DNA of 64,000 bases, from positions 1-64,000 of IMG/VR virus record IMGVR_UViG_3300044644_002048. One strand, given 5' to 3'. The notes under the pieces are model-generated. The model was not told where the DNA came from. It saw only the letters and a list, made by a program, of their open reading frames with translations, and did no database searches. Shown one piece after another: positions 25,546-34,680 of the stretch. Each line of letters starts with the position of its first letter. Positions within the stretch are counted from its first letter, which is position 1. Source of the DNA: a virus. The position numbers and the translations under genes are program-made.

Positions 25546-26545
25546 TACTATTCTCCCATGTAAATTCTTTAGAATCTTTTACACCATTTGAGTTTATGAT
25601 ATAACTTCTATTCTTATGAAATTCTCTCATGTAATTTACTAGTTGATCGAATTGATCCTTACCAAGAGATCTCCACTTAGATGCTCCATTAAAGAATACG
25701 CCATCATAGGCCGATTCAAATTTATCGGGCATGTCTATCATCATTGAGTTATTGGAGTTAGCATATTCCTTATGTCCAGTACAATCACTTATGATTAGGT
25801 GTTTTCCACATGCTAACAGTTCTAGAGGTTCTAAATTCCAACCTTCTGCTCTAGCTGGGAATACGCCACAATGAATTTGGTTCATAACATGGGCTACATC
25901 TTTATGATTAGGTAATCTAGGAACTATTTGAACTTTAGATCCTAACTTAGAATTAAGATACATCTTTTCCCAAGCCGATCTTTGTGTTTCAGATAAGAAT
26001 GGGTTAGAAGGCATCATAACTAATGTGACATTATCATCCTTCTCAAAAGCTGCGTTAAATGCTCTGATAAGAACATCGTGACCCTTGCGAATTTCCCACT
26101 TACCAAAATTCCCAAAGATTGTGTGGTCTTTTTCTTCCTGCGGAGTAGGATAAAAGATTTCATGATCATAACCTAATGGAACAACTGATGCGTTAATCCC
26201 ATGATTTTCACACACCTTTTGAGCCCATTTAGATGCAACTATCAATTTGTCTGGATATTTCATATTCCAAACTTCATTCTCATTAAGATCTTCAAGCTCA
26301 AATACTGTAAAACCTATTTTGGGGCTTCCAGTGAAACCAGATAAATCGAATTGATGCCAAATTTTTAAGCATGGTGCATCATAATGAAATTTTTCTTTAC
26401 CGAACGAAAACTTTTCGTCTGGATTATTTTGTCCAATTGGTAAATGTCTTACATCCCACCCCATCTTTGATAGGTAGTGATATGTATAACTTGAATGATA
26501 ACCATAACTAGTAGTGTTCAATGGTGCAAATAAATTAAGCTTCAT
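25517..26545 (-). CDS. Glycosyltransferase, GT4-like
   Basis: 342 aa from ATG 26545 (GGAGAG upstream). The C-terminal Rossmann-like half has IFGNFGKWEIRKGHDVLIRA and GVFPARAEGWNLEPLELLACG, the GT4 nucleotide-sugar-binding pattern with EGWNLEPLE as the E-x7-E motif. It transfers a sugar from a nucleotide donor. It lies just outside the plus-strand glycan island and probably works with it. Confidence 0.82.
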   Translation of the reverse strand: MKLNLFAPLNTTSYGYHSSYTYHYLSKMGWDVRHLPIGQNNPDEKFSFGKEKFHYDAPCLKIWHQFDLSGFTGSPKIGFTVFELEDLNENEVWNMKYPDKLIVASKWAQKVCENHGINASVVPLGYDHEIFYPTPQEEKDHTIFGNFGKWEIRKGHDVLIRAFNAAFEKDDNVTLVMMPSNPFLSETQRSAWEKMYLNSKLGSKVQIVPRLPNHKDVAHVMNQIHCGVFPARAEGWNLEPLELLACGKHLIISDCTGHKEYANSNNSMMIDMPDKFESAYDGVFFNGASKWRSLGKDQFDQLVNYMREFHKNRSYIINSNGVKDSKEFTWENSIDKLSKKIV

Positions 26546-26930
26546 TAATATTCTCTCCGTCAAAATAAAATACTCTAATACCCAAAGGTTCTAATATGTT
26601 AGTGCAGGATTTACATGGTTTACTTATCATCAACTCATTTTTCTTATTTAGCCTTAGACTGACTAGAGACATTTTAGGCCCAATATGAGTGTTTCCCCAT
26701 AATTTGGCAATCGCATCAATCTCGGCATGTAAAAAAGGAAATGTGATGGTTTTTTCTGCACCGAATCTCCGGCCAAATCTGTAAGCTTTAGCTGACGTAG
26801 TCTCCATATCGTTCTGGCCAATACTCAACAGCTTATTACGGACGTATATAAACGCAAAATGCCTATGGGTTTTATCCGCATAGACATTTAGTTTCGTTGC
26901 TATTCTTATGGAAGAATCAAATATCTTCAT
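26535..26930 (-). CDS. Cytidine/deoxycytidylate deaminase-fold protein
   Basis: 131 aa. FLHAEIDAIAKL (HAE) and KPCKSCTNIL (PCxxC) are the zinc and proton-shuttle motifs. The region before HAE (KAYRFGRRFGAEKT) is basic, unlike the dCMP deaminase at 14107, so the substrate may be a free or unusual nucleoside or a base in nucleic acid. Confidence 0.7.
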   Translation of the reverse strand: MKIFDSSIRIATKLNVYADKTHRHFAFIYVRNKLLSIGQNDMETTSAKAYRFGRRFGAEKTITFPFLHAEIDAIAKLWGNTHIGPKMSLVSLRLNKKNELMISKPCKSCTNILEPLGIRVFYFDGENINEA

Positions 26931-26939
26931 TACTTAAAT

Positions 26940-27080
26940 TCACTCATGGTTTTTTATCTCTTTCAAAAATTTTTCGACTTTTGCTGACTCTATCAATTTC
27001 TTACGTTTTGCAGCTAATTTCGCCTTAACTTTAGCTTCCCTATCATACTTCTTTTTTAACTGTGTCTTTTTATGACTCAT
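26940..27080 (-). CDS. Small basic protein (46 aa)
   Basis: A short frame from ATG 27080 to TGA 26940 encoding a single highly charged helix with about one third Lys. The start lies inside the end of the upstream gene (11-bp overlap), as for its neighbours. It may bind nucleic acid; function unknown. Confidence 0.5.
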   Translation of the reverse strand: MSHKKTQLKKKYDREAKVKAKLAAKRKKLIESAKVEKFLKEIKNHE

Positions 27081-27288
27081 ACTTGCACGATATATACCTT
27101 ATGTTCTTTAATGGAATTAATACGTTTTCAAGATGCTCCTCTTCATTGTTGACAGATATATCAAGACATTGATCCAACAATTCACCAGAGCATAGTTTAT
27201 AAAACTGATCCATTATATCGTCAGCACCTTTATTCGATAGAATGGAAACTATGTCTTTATCTCCAAGAGATACGGTTATTTTTTTCAT
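27070..27288 (-). CDS. Hypothetical small protein
   Basis: 72 aa, starting MKKITVSLGDKDIVSIL; mixed, slightly acidic. No family recognised. Confidence 0.5.
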   Translation of the reverse strand: MKKITVSLGDKDIVSILSNKGADDIMDQFYKLCSGELLDQCLDISVNNEEEHLENVLIPLKNIRYISCKYES

Positions 27289-27298
27289 AGTATCGCTT

Positions 27299-27538
27299 TT
27301 AATTCTGATCTTCCGTTAAAGAGAAAATAAAATCTTCACAAAGATCCAAACTCATTATTATATTTCTGATAAATTTCCTCTGCTCGGAATTAAATTCTAA
27401 CTTATTATCATTAAGAGGACCACCTATACCACATATTCTACTTTTGATGTTTACAATTTCTTGTTTTATTTTTAAGACGACATCTTTCATTTCTTCATTA
27501 CTTTTGACCAGTCTACAAACCAATTCTTCATTCGTCAT
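27299..27538 (-). CDS. Hypothetical helical protein, first minus-strand gene of the divergent region
   Basis: 79 aa from ATG 27538 (MTNEELVCRL); a longer reading from 27580 adds 14 residues and looks less likely. The chain is mainly helical. It begins the leftward operon facing the glycan island. Confidence 0.5.
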   Translation of the reverse strand: MTNEELVCRLVKSNEEMKDVVLKIKQEIVNIKSRICGIGGPLNDNKLEFNSEQRKFIRNIIMSLDLCEDFIFSLTEDQN

Positions 27539-27830
27539 TTTTTGACCTATTTTCCCGTAAAAAGCAGATAAGACAAACACACAGTAAAAAAGGAATGTAT
27601 ATTGGGTGACTCACATACTGCTTCTCTTTTAAGAGTGTCCTGCTATGCGTTAAAACAGTTTTGTTTCACAGATGGTTTGTTTGAACATAACACAATGTTA
27701 GATTTGTTTTTTGCTTCGTAAAGACAGAAAAAATAAAAATTTCCAAAAACAGAAAAACCAAGGAAAAACGCCATGACCGCTTCTTCCCAGAAGAGTATAA
27801 TAGAAGTGTTTACAACTCAAAGGGGAAATC
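27539..27830. other. Divergent intergenic region
   Basis: About 290 bp separate the leftward and rightward operons. It contains the rightward promoter at 27773-27801 and a GGGGAA ribosome site before 27831. On the minus strand there is only a weak TATACA-like -10 near 27630 without a convincing -35. A short imperfect palindrome, CTCTTTTAAGAG, lies near 27632-27643. No coding potential is visible. Confidence 0.5.
27773..27801 (+). promoter_or_regulatory. Promoter for the glycan island
   Basis: A perfect -10 TATAAT (27796-27801) lies 17 nt after ATGACC (27773-27778), which keeps four bases of the TTGACA consensus. It is 30 nt upstream of the first gene of the plus-strand block and is the only good promoter seen for it. 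Confidence 0.65.
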
Positions 27831-28640
27831 ATGCAGAAGATCAATATAAGAAATAGAGACATATACTTTTATGACAATGGATGTAATGTTGAGGAATGGC
27901 TAAAACAAGGTAGTTTATATGGAGAAGCAAACTACAAAATTCTTTCTAAGTTGATCATAAATCAATTTGGGTGGATTTTAGACTGTGGAGCCCATATAGG
28001 AACTTTTTCTTTACCTGCAGAGCTTGACGGTAGAAAAGTTATCAAAATAGAGGCAGCTGCTAAAAATATAGAATGCCTCAATAAGACTTTTGATAGTGAA
28101 GTATATCAAGCTATATTGGCTGATTCGAAAAGGATGTGTCGATTTTCTGAAGAATCCGGCCCATTTGGATGGATTATTGAAGATGAAAATGGAGATGTTC
28201 TAACTGATACAATAGATAGTATTGTAGGTGATAGAAAAATCATCGGCATCAAGTTAGATATTGAGGGTGGAGAAATAAAAGCATTAGATGGGGCAATTAA
28301 AACATTGCAAAGAGACAAGCCGCCAATTTTAATGGAAGTAAATGGTTGGTGTCTAATGCAGCAGGGTAAGAGGTCTGAAGATCTACTAAAGAAAATAGAA
28401 TCTTTTGGTTATGTGTCTTTTGTAATAATTAACAATAGATTTTTCAAAGTAGACACTAGTAAGCTATTCCCATTTTGTAATATAGATGCTATATGTATTC
28501 ATCGTGAAAATTTACCCAATTATCATTTCAATATTTCCCATATTTTATCCGATCATGATATTGAGTATATCTCAAAAGAGATGTGTATGAGATCTAATGA
28601 GGAATGTAAGAAATACTTTAAATCGATAGGAATCGAATGA
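27831..28640 (+). CDS. FkbM-family methyltransferase
   Basis: 269 aa. The SAM-binding motif is ILDCGAHIGTFSLPA, followed by IGIKLDIEGGEIKAL, the conserved DxEG segment of FkbM O-methyltransferases that act on sugars and polyketides. First gene of the glycan island; it overlaps the next gene by 4 bp. Confidence 0.82.
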   Translation: MQKINIRNRDIYFYDNGCNVEEWLKQGSLYGEANYKILSKLIINQFGWILDCGAHIGTFSLPAELDGRKVIKIEAAAKNIECLNKTFDSEVYQAILADSKRMCRFSEESGPFGWIIEDENGDVLTDTIDSIVGDRKIIGIKLDIEGGEIKALDGAIKTLQRDKPPILMEVNGWCLMQQGKRSEDLLKKIESFGYVSFVIINNRFFKVDTSKLFPFCNIDAICIHRENLPNYHFNISHILSDHDIEYISKEMCMRSNEECKKYFKSIGIE

Positions 28641-29452
28641 AAATATCAGTACTTGCCCTGTTTAGGGACAGCGAAAAGATTATATACAGAACGCTAGGTC
28701 TATTAGACAATCTTGAACGTTCGACAGATGCCCAATTCTCTTTTTTCTTTTATGAGAATGATTCTGTAGATAATACCGCAAAAATTCTAGAAGATTGGCT
28801 ATCCACAAAAGAAGGCAAGCTAATTTCTGAGAAACTAAACTATCCTAAATTTGGAAGCGTGTCTTCTGAAGAGAGATTTAGTTTGATGAGTTATTACAGA
28901 AATAAACTGGCCGAGTCTGTTAAACCATTAGATTCAGATTTTACTTTAATACTTGACTCTGATGTTATCATATATAATGATTTAATAAATGACTATATGA
29001 AATACATGACTCATAATTCAGTTATGTTGACTTCTAATACAGTAGTCAAAAGTATAGATTGTAAAATGGGTGGTTCTGGTCCTGTGTATTATGACAGTCT
29101 TGCCCTAACCGATATTCACGGATATAGTGGTATGACTTGGTCATCTTGCCCATTCTATCATGCGAGTGATCGACAGAAGTGGGAAATAGGTTCACCAGTC
29201 CTTGTCAAACACGCATTCGGTGGTGCTGCTCTGATAAGATCATCAATACTAAACATAATTGATTGGTCATCGACTGGATATTGTGAACATTGGGCTTTTT
29301 GTGATCAAGCTGGATTATTTGGGGATATTTTTGTAGTTCCAACTATAATGTGTGAAGTTGAAGCATCTATAGACGATATTCCTCAAACACATATAAATTC
29401 TGTTATAGAAAATCAGAAGAGAAATTATGATTTCATTAATTTTAAACACTAG
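28637..29452 (+). CDS. Glycosyltransferase, GT-A fold
   Basis: 271 aa. The opening ISVLALFRDSEKIIYRTL and FFYENDSVDNT resemble fungal-type Anp1/GT69-like transferases; FTLILDSDVIIY has a DxD-like acidic motif for metal and nucleotide sugar. A late CEHWAFCD segment could be part of the acceptor site. Donor and acceptor are unknown. Confidence 0.65.
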   Translation: MKISVLALFRDSEKIIYRTLGLLDNLERSTDAQFSFFFYENDSVDNTAKILEDWLSTKEGKLISEKLNYPKFGSVSSEERFSLMSYYRNKLAESVKPLDSDFTLILDSDVIIYNDLINDYMKYMTHNSVMLTSNTVVKSIDCKMGGSGPVYYDSLALTDIHGYSGMTWSSCPFYHASDRQKWEIGSPVLVKHAFGGAALIRSSILNIIDWSSTGYCEHWAFCDQAGLFGDIFVVPTIMCEVEASIDDIPQTHINSVIENQKRNYDFINFKH

Positions 29453-30116
29453 AAAAAGAGTTGTATTATTAAACAATCTACTTAGGAGCATACAAGAAAC
29501 AGCATCTTATCCAGAGGATATTCAAGTCATAATAAATTATGATGCTGATGATGATGAAACAGATCTTTTCACACGATCATTATTAGATACAAAATTTGAT
29601 ATTCAGTGGGTCACTGGAGATAGGCCAAATAACCTACATAAATCATTAAATATAATGGCTAATTTTGCTTATGATAGTTCAACTAAATATATCTTTGTAC
29701 TTAATGATGATGTAGAGTTTTTAACCAAGGGATGGGATGATCAAATAAGAAAAATTCCTTCAGACGAGATTTGGTATATAAGCACAAATGATAATAGTGC
29801 GGATAAAGAAAATACAGCACAGTATGCATCTTTCCCTATACTTACAAGAGCTGCATATGAGGCTTTAGGCTATTTTATGTCAGAGAAATTTGTGGGTCTT
29901 GGTGCTGACGTACATCTTTGGCGAATTTTTGATTCGGTTAACAGGATCAAGGAAACAGAAATAGAGCTTGATCACGTATGTCATAGAACAGTATTACACG
30001 TTCATAATCCAGATACGGTTGCTGCGGAGATGCGTAATAATTCTTGGTCGAATTATGTTGATTGTTGGAACGTTGAGATATCTGAAGATGTCGAGAGGGT
30101 TAGAGCATGTCTTTGA
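29427..30116 (+). CDS. Glycosyltransferase family 2-like
   Basis: 229 aa. ISLILNTRKRVVLLNNLL opens a GT-A domain; YIFVLNDDVEF is the DDV metal motif, and an INYDADDDE segment lies earlier. It overlaps the previous gene by 26 bp and the next by 10 bp, consistent with coupled translation in a single glycan operon. Confidence 0.75.
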   Translation: MISLILNTRKRVVLLNNLLRSIQETASYPEDIQVIINYDADDDETDLFTRSLLDTKFDIQWVTGDRPNNLHKSLNIMANFAYDSSTKYIFVLNDDVEFLTKGWDDQIRKIPSDEIWYISTNDNSADKENTAQYASFPILTRAAYEALGYFMSEKFVGLGADVHLWRIFDSVNRIKETEIELDHVCHRTVLHVHNPDTVAAEMRNNSWSNYVDCWNVEISEDVERVRACL

Positions 30117-30688
30117 AGCTAAATCTTGGGTGTTATGATAGAAAAATTCACGGATGGACCAATATTGATATTCGTCCAGATGTAAATCCTGATATTGTTG
30201 ATGATGCATTCAAGCTTGAAAAGTTTGAGCCTAATACAGTAGATATGATCTACTGTTCTCACATGCTTGAACATCTTACTTTTACTGAAGCTCATATGGC
30301 GTTGAGAAGATGGTATGACCTTCTTAAAGAAGGAGGAATACTTCGTCTCGCAGTGCCCGATATGGATGCTGTTTTTGCCCATTATTTCTACTGGAAAAAG
30401 TTGCCACTATTATACAGTGCTTTATGGGGAAGTCAACGGCATGAGTTTGACTATCATAAGTCAGGGTGGGATTTTCAGACTCTTAAAGAGAAATTAGAAG
30501 ATATTGGGTTCGATAATATCGAAAGATGGTATCCAGAGTATACAGATCCTCATAATTACATAGATGATTATTCTCAGGCTTATTATCCTGATGGATGTAA
30601 GCCGATGTTAATGAAAAATGGCAATGTTGTCGATCTTGGCGGAAAATTAATGAGTCTTAACATTCAGGGTCAAAAATGCTCTCTATAA
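30107..30688 (+). CDS. SAM-dependent methyltransferase
   Basis: 193 aa. KLNLGCYDRKIHGWTNIDI (motif I and the acidic residue of strand 2) and IYCSHMLEHLTF followed by LLKEGGILRLAVPD match type 11 methyltransferases seen in polysaccharide loci. Likely methylates a sugar, as a terminal cap or on an intermediate. Confidence 0.8.
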   Translation: MSLKLNLGCYDRKIHGWTNIDIRPDVNPDIVDDAFKLEKFEPNTVDMIYCSHMLEHLTFTEAHMALRRWYDLLKEGGILRLAVPDMDAVFAHYFYWKKLPLLYSALWGSQRHEFDYHKSGWDFQTLKEKLEDIGFDNIERWYPEYTDPHNYIDDYSQAYYPDGCKPMLMKNGNVVDLGGKLMSLNIQGQKCSL

Positions 30689-31455
30689 TAGTCCCCGGCA
30701 TTAGAACGCATCTGTGGCAAAGATTTATAACTAGTGTCGACAAGTCGTGCAAAGAAATGCCACATGAAGTTGTCTTTATTAGCCCATTTGATTTGCCGGA
30801 ATTGCAGACAACGAGTGAAGTTAAGCACATTAAGTCTTATTCTTCTGTTCCTGTGTGTTTACAAATTGGAACTTTAGCAGCAAAATATCCTGTTATATGT
30901 CATGCTGTAGACGATTCAGTATTTCACAAAGAAACATTATCTCATAGTTATGATTATTTTATCATGTCAAATTATGATGTAGTAGGATTAACCTACCAAG
31001 AAAATACAAACCTAATGTCTGCTGAGAAATGGAAGATCAAAAACATATCTGAGTTCAATAATATTCCGCTAGATGGTGAGTGGATAACGTTTGTTCAGCC
31101 GATGATGGATAAATCTCGTTTTATTAATATGGGTGGATTTGATTGCTCTTTTGAATATAGTAATCATTGCCACCATGATTTAGCGTTTAGAATGTGGATG
31201 ATGGGTTTTAATATTGATGTTGTTCCATTCACTGTTTCTTATGCGAGCCATATGCCAGAAAGAACCGGAGATCATGCAGCTATTCATGATGCTCAGACTG
31301 GTCCTGACGAAAAGAGATTCCGTGATAAATGGAAAGAGCCAAATACTGTAGATCTTGTTATTGATTACAACAACTACCGTCAATATGATGTTCCTTGGAT
31401 AAGAAGATTCAAAAAAGAGTACTCGTCTTACGAAGAAATGGTAAAAGACCAATGA
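30676..31455 (+). CDS. Glycosyltransferase, GT2-like (paralogue A)
   Basis: 259 aa. LSIIVPGIRTHLWQRFITSV opens the fold; CHAVDDSVF is the DD metal motif; FDCSFEYSNHCHHDLAFRMW is shared in pattern with the two genes at 33210 and 33934, so the three look like paralogues with different specificities. Confidence 0.72.
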   Translation: MLSIIVPGIRTHLWQRFITSVDKSCKEMPHEVVFISPFDLPELQTTSEVKHIKSYSSVPVCLQIGTLAAKYPVICHAVDDSVFHKETLSHSYDYFIMSNYDVVGLTYQENTNLMSAEKWKIKNISEFNNIPLDGEWITFVQPMMDKSRFINMGGFDCSFEYSNHCHHDLAFRMWMMGFNIDVVPFTVSYASHMPERTGDHAAIHDAQTGPDEKRFRDKWKEPNTVDLVIDYNNYRQYDVPWIRRFKKEYSSYEEMVKDQ

Positions 31456-32315
31456 AGATATTAGTTACTGGCTCTAATGGATTTATGGCATCTGAATTAA
31501 TCAGACAGGCTAATAGTAGAGGATTGGTAACATTTGGCGTGTCTAGAAAAACCCATGGAGAACTTTGGTATAAGTTTCCATATTTGCATGTGGTTGATGC
31601 TGGATATGACGACATAGCTGAAATTATTCGTAAGTGTGACATAGACATAATCTATCATTTTGCAGCAAACCCACTTGTATCAGCGACAGAAAACATAATT
31701 GAGTCAAATGTTGTTCTTACGGATAAAATTTGTAGAGCATCTATTGGTAGGAAGTTAGTTTTTGCATCTTCAGTCAGCGTGTATGGCTGTAAGCAAAAGA
31801 CTTTTACTTTAGACGACCCAGTAGATCCAGAAACTTTGTATGCTGTGACTAAAGTGCAGTCAGAGGAACTTATCAAGTTTTATTGCAAGAGAGGTTTAAA
31901 TGCCACATGTATTCGTTATGTAACAAACGTAGGTCGTGGTTCTACTCATGGTGTTCTTCCGGATATTATTTCTAAAATTAAAGATTCTATACATGATAGA
32001 TTTAATGTAATAGAAGTGTTCGGAGAGTATCCCGGATCTTGTAAGCCTTACTTACATGTTGCAGATGCTATGAAAGCAACTTTGGATATTGATATTAAGC
32101 CCGGATTCAATGTTATTAATATGTCGCCAGACGATAATATTTGTGTAAGTGACATAATTAATATTGTACAAGAGCAATTAGACACAAGTGTTAGTAGATA
32201 TTGGAATCCAAACCGCGTTTGGCAGGGAGACCAAAAGTATTTTAGGGTTAAATCAGATATAAAGTTTCGTCCAAGCAAAGAAGCCATCATTATGGCAACT
32301 AAGGAACTCATATGA
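31452..32315 (+). CDS. NAD-dependent sugar epimerase/dehydratase
   Basis: 287 aa from ATG 31452, overlapping the previous stop. Extended SDR features: TGSNGFMASEL (nucleotide-binding), LVFASSVSVYG (catalytic Ser) and YAVTKVQSEEL (YxxxK). It changes the configuration or oxidation of a nucleotide sugar. Confidence 0.8.
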   Translation: MKILVTGSNGFMASELIRQANSRGLVTFGVSRKTHGELWYKFPYLHVVDAGYDDIAEIIRKCDIDIIYHFAANPLVSATENIIESNVVLTDKICRASIGRKLVFASSVSVYGCKQKTFTLDDPVDPETLYAVTKVQSEELIKFYCKRGLNATCIRYVTNVGRGSTHGVLPDIISKIKDSIHDRFNVIEVFGEYPGSCKPYLHVADAMKATLDIDIKPGFNVINMSPDDNICVSDIINIVQEQLDTSVSRYWNPNRVWQGDQKYFRVKSDIKFRPSKEAIIMATKELI

Positions 32316-33235
32316 AGTTATTAATAACTGGATCTTCTTCAATGGTTGGGCAGGCTTTATTAAGAAATGAGTCGCTACGAGAAAAATATGACTTAATTCA
32401 ATGTGACCATTATGAATATGATCTTACATCTAAAGAGGCAACAAGATCTTTATTCAGAAAACATAAGCCAAATTATGTTATACATCTAGCCTCATTAAAT
32501 GGTAATATTGCATTCAACGACGAAAACCCAGCTAGTATATTTCTCGACACAACAGAAATAGCCATGAATGTTTTGAGGACAGCATGTGAGTTCGGCGTAT
32601 CGAAGGTTGTGTCAGCTATATCGTCGTGTGCATACCCATCAATTCCTCTTTTACGGGAATCTGATTTCTTCTTTGGTGAGCCGCATGGATCAATTGAGTC
32701 ACACGGATTCGCAAAACGATATATTATTGAGTTAAGTAGACAGCTTTATCGTCAGTACGGCTTTATGTCCGTTGGAATGTGTTTTAACACAGCATACGGT
32801 CCTCATGACAGCTTCGATCTAAAAAAGACTAAGGTTATGGGGTCTTTGATCAAACGCTTCGTAGAGGCAAGGAGAGCCGATTCTAACGAGGTTATCTTAT
32901 GGGGTTCTGGATCTCCAAGAAGAGAATTTATATATGTAGATGATGTGGCCAGAATGTTTGATCTTGTCTTACACAAATATAATGATCCACTCTATCCAAT
33001 CAATGTTGGTTCAAAAACTGATATATCAATATCTCACTTATCCACGCTAGTGGCAGGGATAGTTGGCTATAAAGGAAGAATTGTATTTGATATGTCTAAG
33101 CCAGACGGTCAGATGAAAAAACTTCTATCTAACGAAAAAATGCAGAAACATTTTGGACAACAGATGTTCACTTCTCTTGAAGACGGAATTAAAAGGACTG
33201 TTGATTGGTATGAATCTAACTATAATAATTCCTAG
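32312..33235 (+). CDS. GDP-fucose synthase-like protein lacking the catalytic Tyr
   Basis: 307 aa. The fold matches GDP-fucose synthase/extended SDR proteins: LLITGSSSMVGQAL, SAISSCAYPSI and GSGSPRREFIYVDDVA. The usual YxxxK reads H131-GFA-K135, with His replacing the catalytic Tyr. The related protein at 34677 keeps Tyr. It may have altered chemistry, a regulatory role, or be inactive. Confidence 0.75.
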   Translation: MKLLITGSSSMVGQALLRNESLREKYDLIQCDHYEYDLTSKEATRSLFRKHKPNYVIHLASLNGNIAFNDENPASIFLDTTEIAMNVLRTACEFGVSKVVSAISSCAYPSIPLLRESDFFFGEPHGSIESHGFAKRYIIELSRQLYRQYGFMSVGMCFNTAYGPHDSFDLKKTKVMGSLIKRFVEARRADSNEVILWGSGSPRREFIYVDDVARMFDLVLHKYNDPLYPINVGSKTDISISHLSTLVAGIVGYKGRIVFDMSKPDGQMKKLLSNEKMQKHFGQQMFTSLEDGIKRTVDWYESNYNNS

Positions 33236-33941
33236 TATAAGAATTAATAAATGGCCAGAATTAATCGAGTCGATCAAAAAATCTTGTAAGAATTACAGTT
33301 ATGAGATTATATTTGTAGGCCCAGAAATTAATCACGTCATAGACGAATATAAAAACATTAAGTACGTTAGGGACTTTGGTCATCCTAACAGATGTCAACA
33401 AATTGGCGTTCTTCTCTCCGAAGGAGAGTATATTACTTGGGGATCTGATGATGGTTTATATGTCGAAGATGCTATTGACTCATGCTTACATGAAATATAT
33501 GAAAATAAGCTTGACTATTTGGCAACAGGATATAATGAGGGTGGTAATGTTGCCGTTAATAATTACTCAATTAGATCATGTTATTTTGTTGGAAAAGAGG
33601 TAAAGCCTGAGTATTTTATTTTCAATGTCGCATTTATAAAACGCGAAATACTTGAGCATGAAGGCTTTGATACAACATTTGAAGTAACATGTATTGGTCA
33701 TACGGATTTAGCATGGAGAATTCAAAAAAAATACAAGAATGGAAAGCTACTTGTAAAAGAAATAATGAATTGCGAGCATATGGAAGGAAGGTCAGGAGAT
33801 CATGGACCTATCTATGATGCACAGACATTCTATGACGCACCTAAACTCGCCATGAAAACTCATGATAGTATTTATGCTTCAGTCAAGTGGAATGAGTGGA
33901 AATATAATACAACACCTGTTTGGGAGAGAAGATTTGGTTGA
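33210..33941 (+). CDS. Glycosyltransferase, GT2-like (paralogue B)
   Basis: 243 aa from ATG 33210 (MNLTIIIPSIRINKWPELI); the longer frame upstream overlaps the previous gene needlessly. ITWGSDDGLY carries the DD motif, and TCIGHTDLAWRIQKKY aligns with HHDLAFRMW and THDLAFRMQ of the other two paralogues. Confidence 0.72.
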   Translation: MNLTIIIPSIRINKWPELIESIKKSCKNYSYEIIFVGPEINHVIDEYKNIKYVRDFGHPNRCQQIGVLLSEGEYITWGSDDGLYVEDAIDSCLHEIYENKLDYLATGYNEGGNVAVNNYSIRSCYFVGKEVKPEYFIFNVAFIKREILEHEGFDTTFEVTCIGHTDLAWRIQKKYKNGKLLVKEIMNCEHMEGRSGDHGPIYDAQTFYDAPKLAMKTHDSIYASVKWNEWKYNTTPVWERRFG

Positions 33942-34680
33942 TTTAACTGTGGTTGTACCAAGTATTAGGCCGGAAAAGATTAAAAGAATGGCCGATAGTC
34001 TAAAAGAGGCTGTTGGAGAGTATTCGTATGAGCTAATTGTTGCTGGTCCTTATGACGCTAGTAAGATTGTTGACTGTTTATGGCTTGAAAGCTTGGCATC
34101 ACCAAACCTTTGTGTACATAAAGCAATCGTTGAAAAGGCAAATGGCAAGTATGTAAAATGGTCAACAGATGACGCCGTTTACTACCGTAACGGGATTTCT
34201 AACCTTCTCAATAAAATGAGAGGGAAGGATTGTTTTGGTGTTGTTAAGTACACAGAAGAAGGCCCACCCGGATATCCTTCAGGAAGAGATGATATTTATT
34301 ATACAGCAGTAACACATGCAGACTTAAGAAGACTTCCCGGAGTAAAAAGTCATTACAAAATTGCTCCTGTTGCTATATATCATAAGACTGAATTTATTGC
34401 ATTGGGAGGTCTTGATTGCAGATACGAACATATAAATCTATCAACTCATGACTTAGCATTTAGAATGCAGGAGTATGGTGAAGAAGCCATTATATCAGAC
34501 GAAGTCGTTATGCATTGCGACTCTGATGGACAGGCAGTAGATCATAGACCTCTTGATTTTGCCCATTTTAATAATGACTACCCAATATTTGCAGATAAAT
34601 ATAAAGAGATGTTAAATAAAGCTCATATATCTCTAGCCAATTATCTTGCATATGACAAACCTTGGAGAAGATTTCAATGA
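33934..34680 (+). CDS. Glycosyltransferase, GT2-like (paralogue C)
   Basis: 248 aa. I chose TTG 33934 because GGGAGAG lies six bases upstream and the protein then starts directly at the fold (VDLTVVVPSIRPEKI). VKWSTDDAVY is the DD motif and LSTHDLAFRMQEYG matches paralogues A and B. It overlaps the previous stop by 8 bp. Confidence 0.72.
   Translation: MVDLTVVVPSIRPEKIKRMADSLKEAVGEYSYELIVAGPYDASKIVDCLWLESLASPNLCVHKAIVEKANGKYVKWSTDDAVYYRNGISNLLNKMRGKDCFGVVKYTEEGPPGYPSGRDDIYYTAVTHADLRRLPGVKSHYKIAPVAIYHKTEFIALGGLDCRYEHINLSTHDLAFRMQEYGEEAIISDEVVMHCDSDGQAVDHRPLDFAHFNNDYPIFADKYKEMLNKAHISLANYLAYDKPWRRFQ

Noticed and set aside
31395-31452. Longer TTG start for the epimerase gene
   Set aside because: It would overlap the glycosyltransferase by 61 bp; ATG 31452 begins exactly at the Rossmann fold and overlaps the stop by 4 bp.
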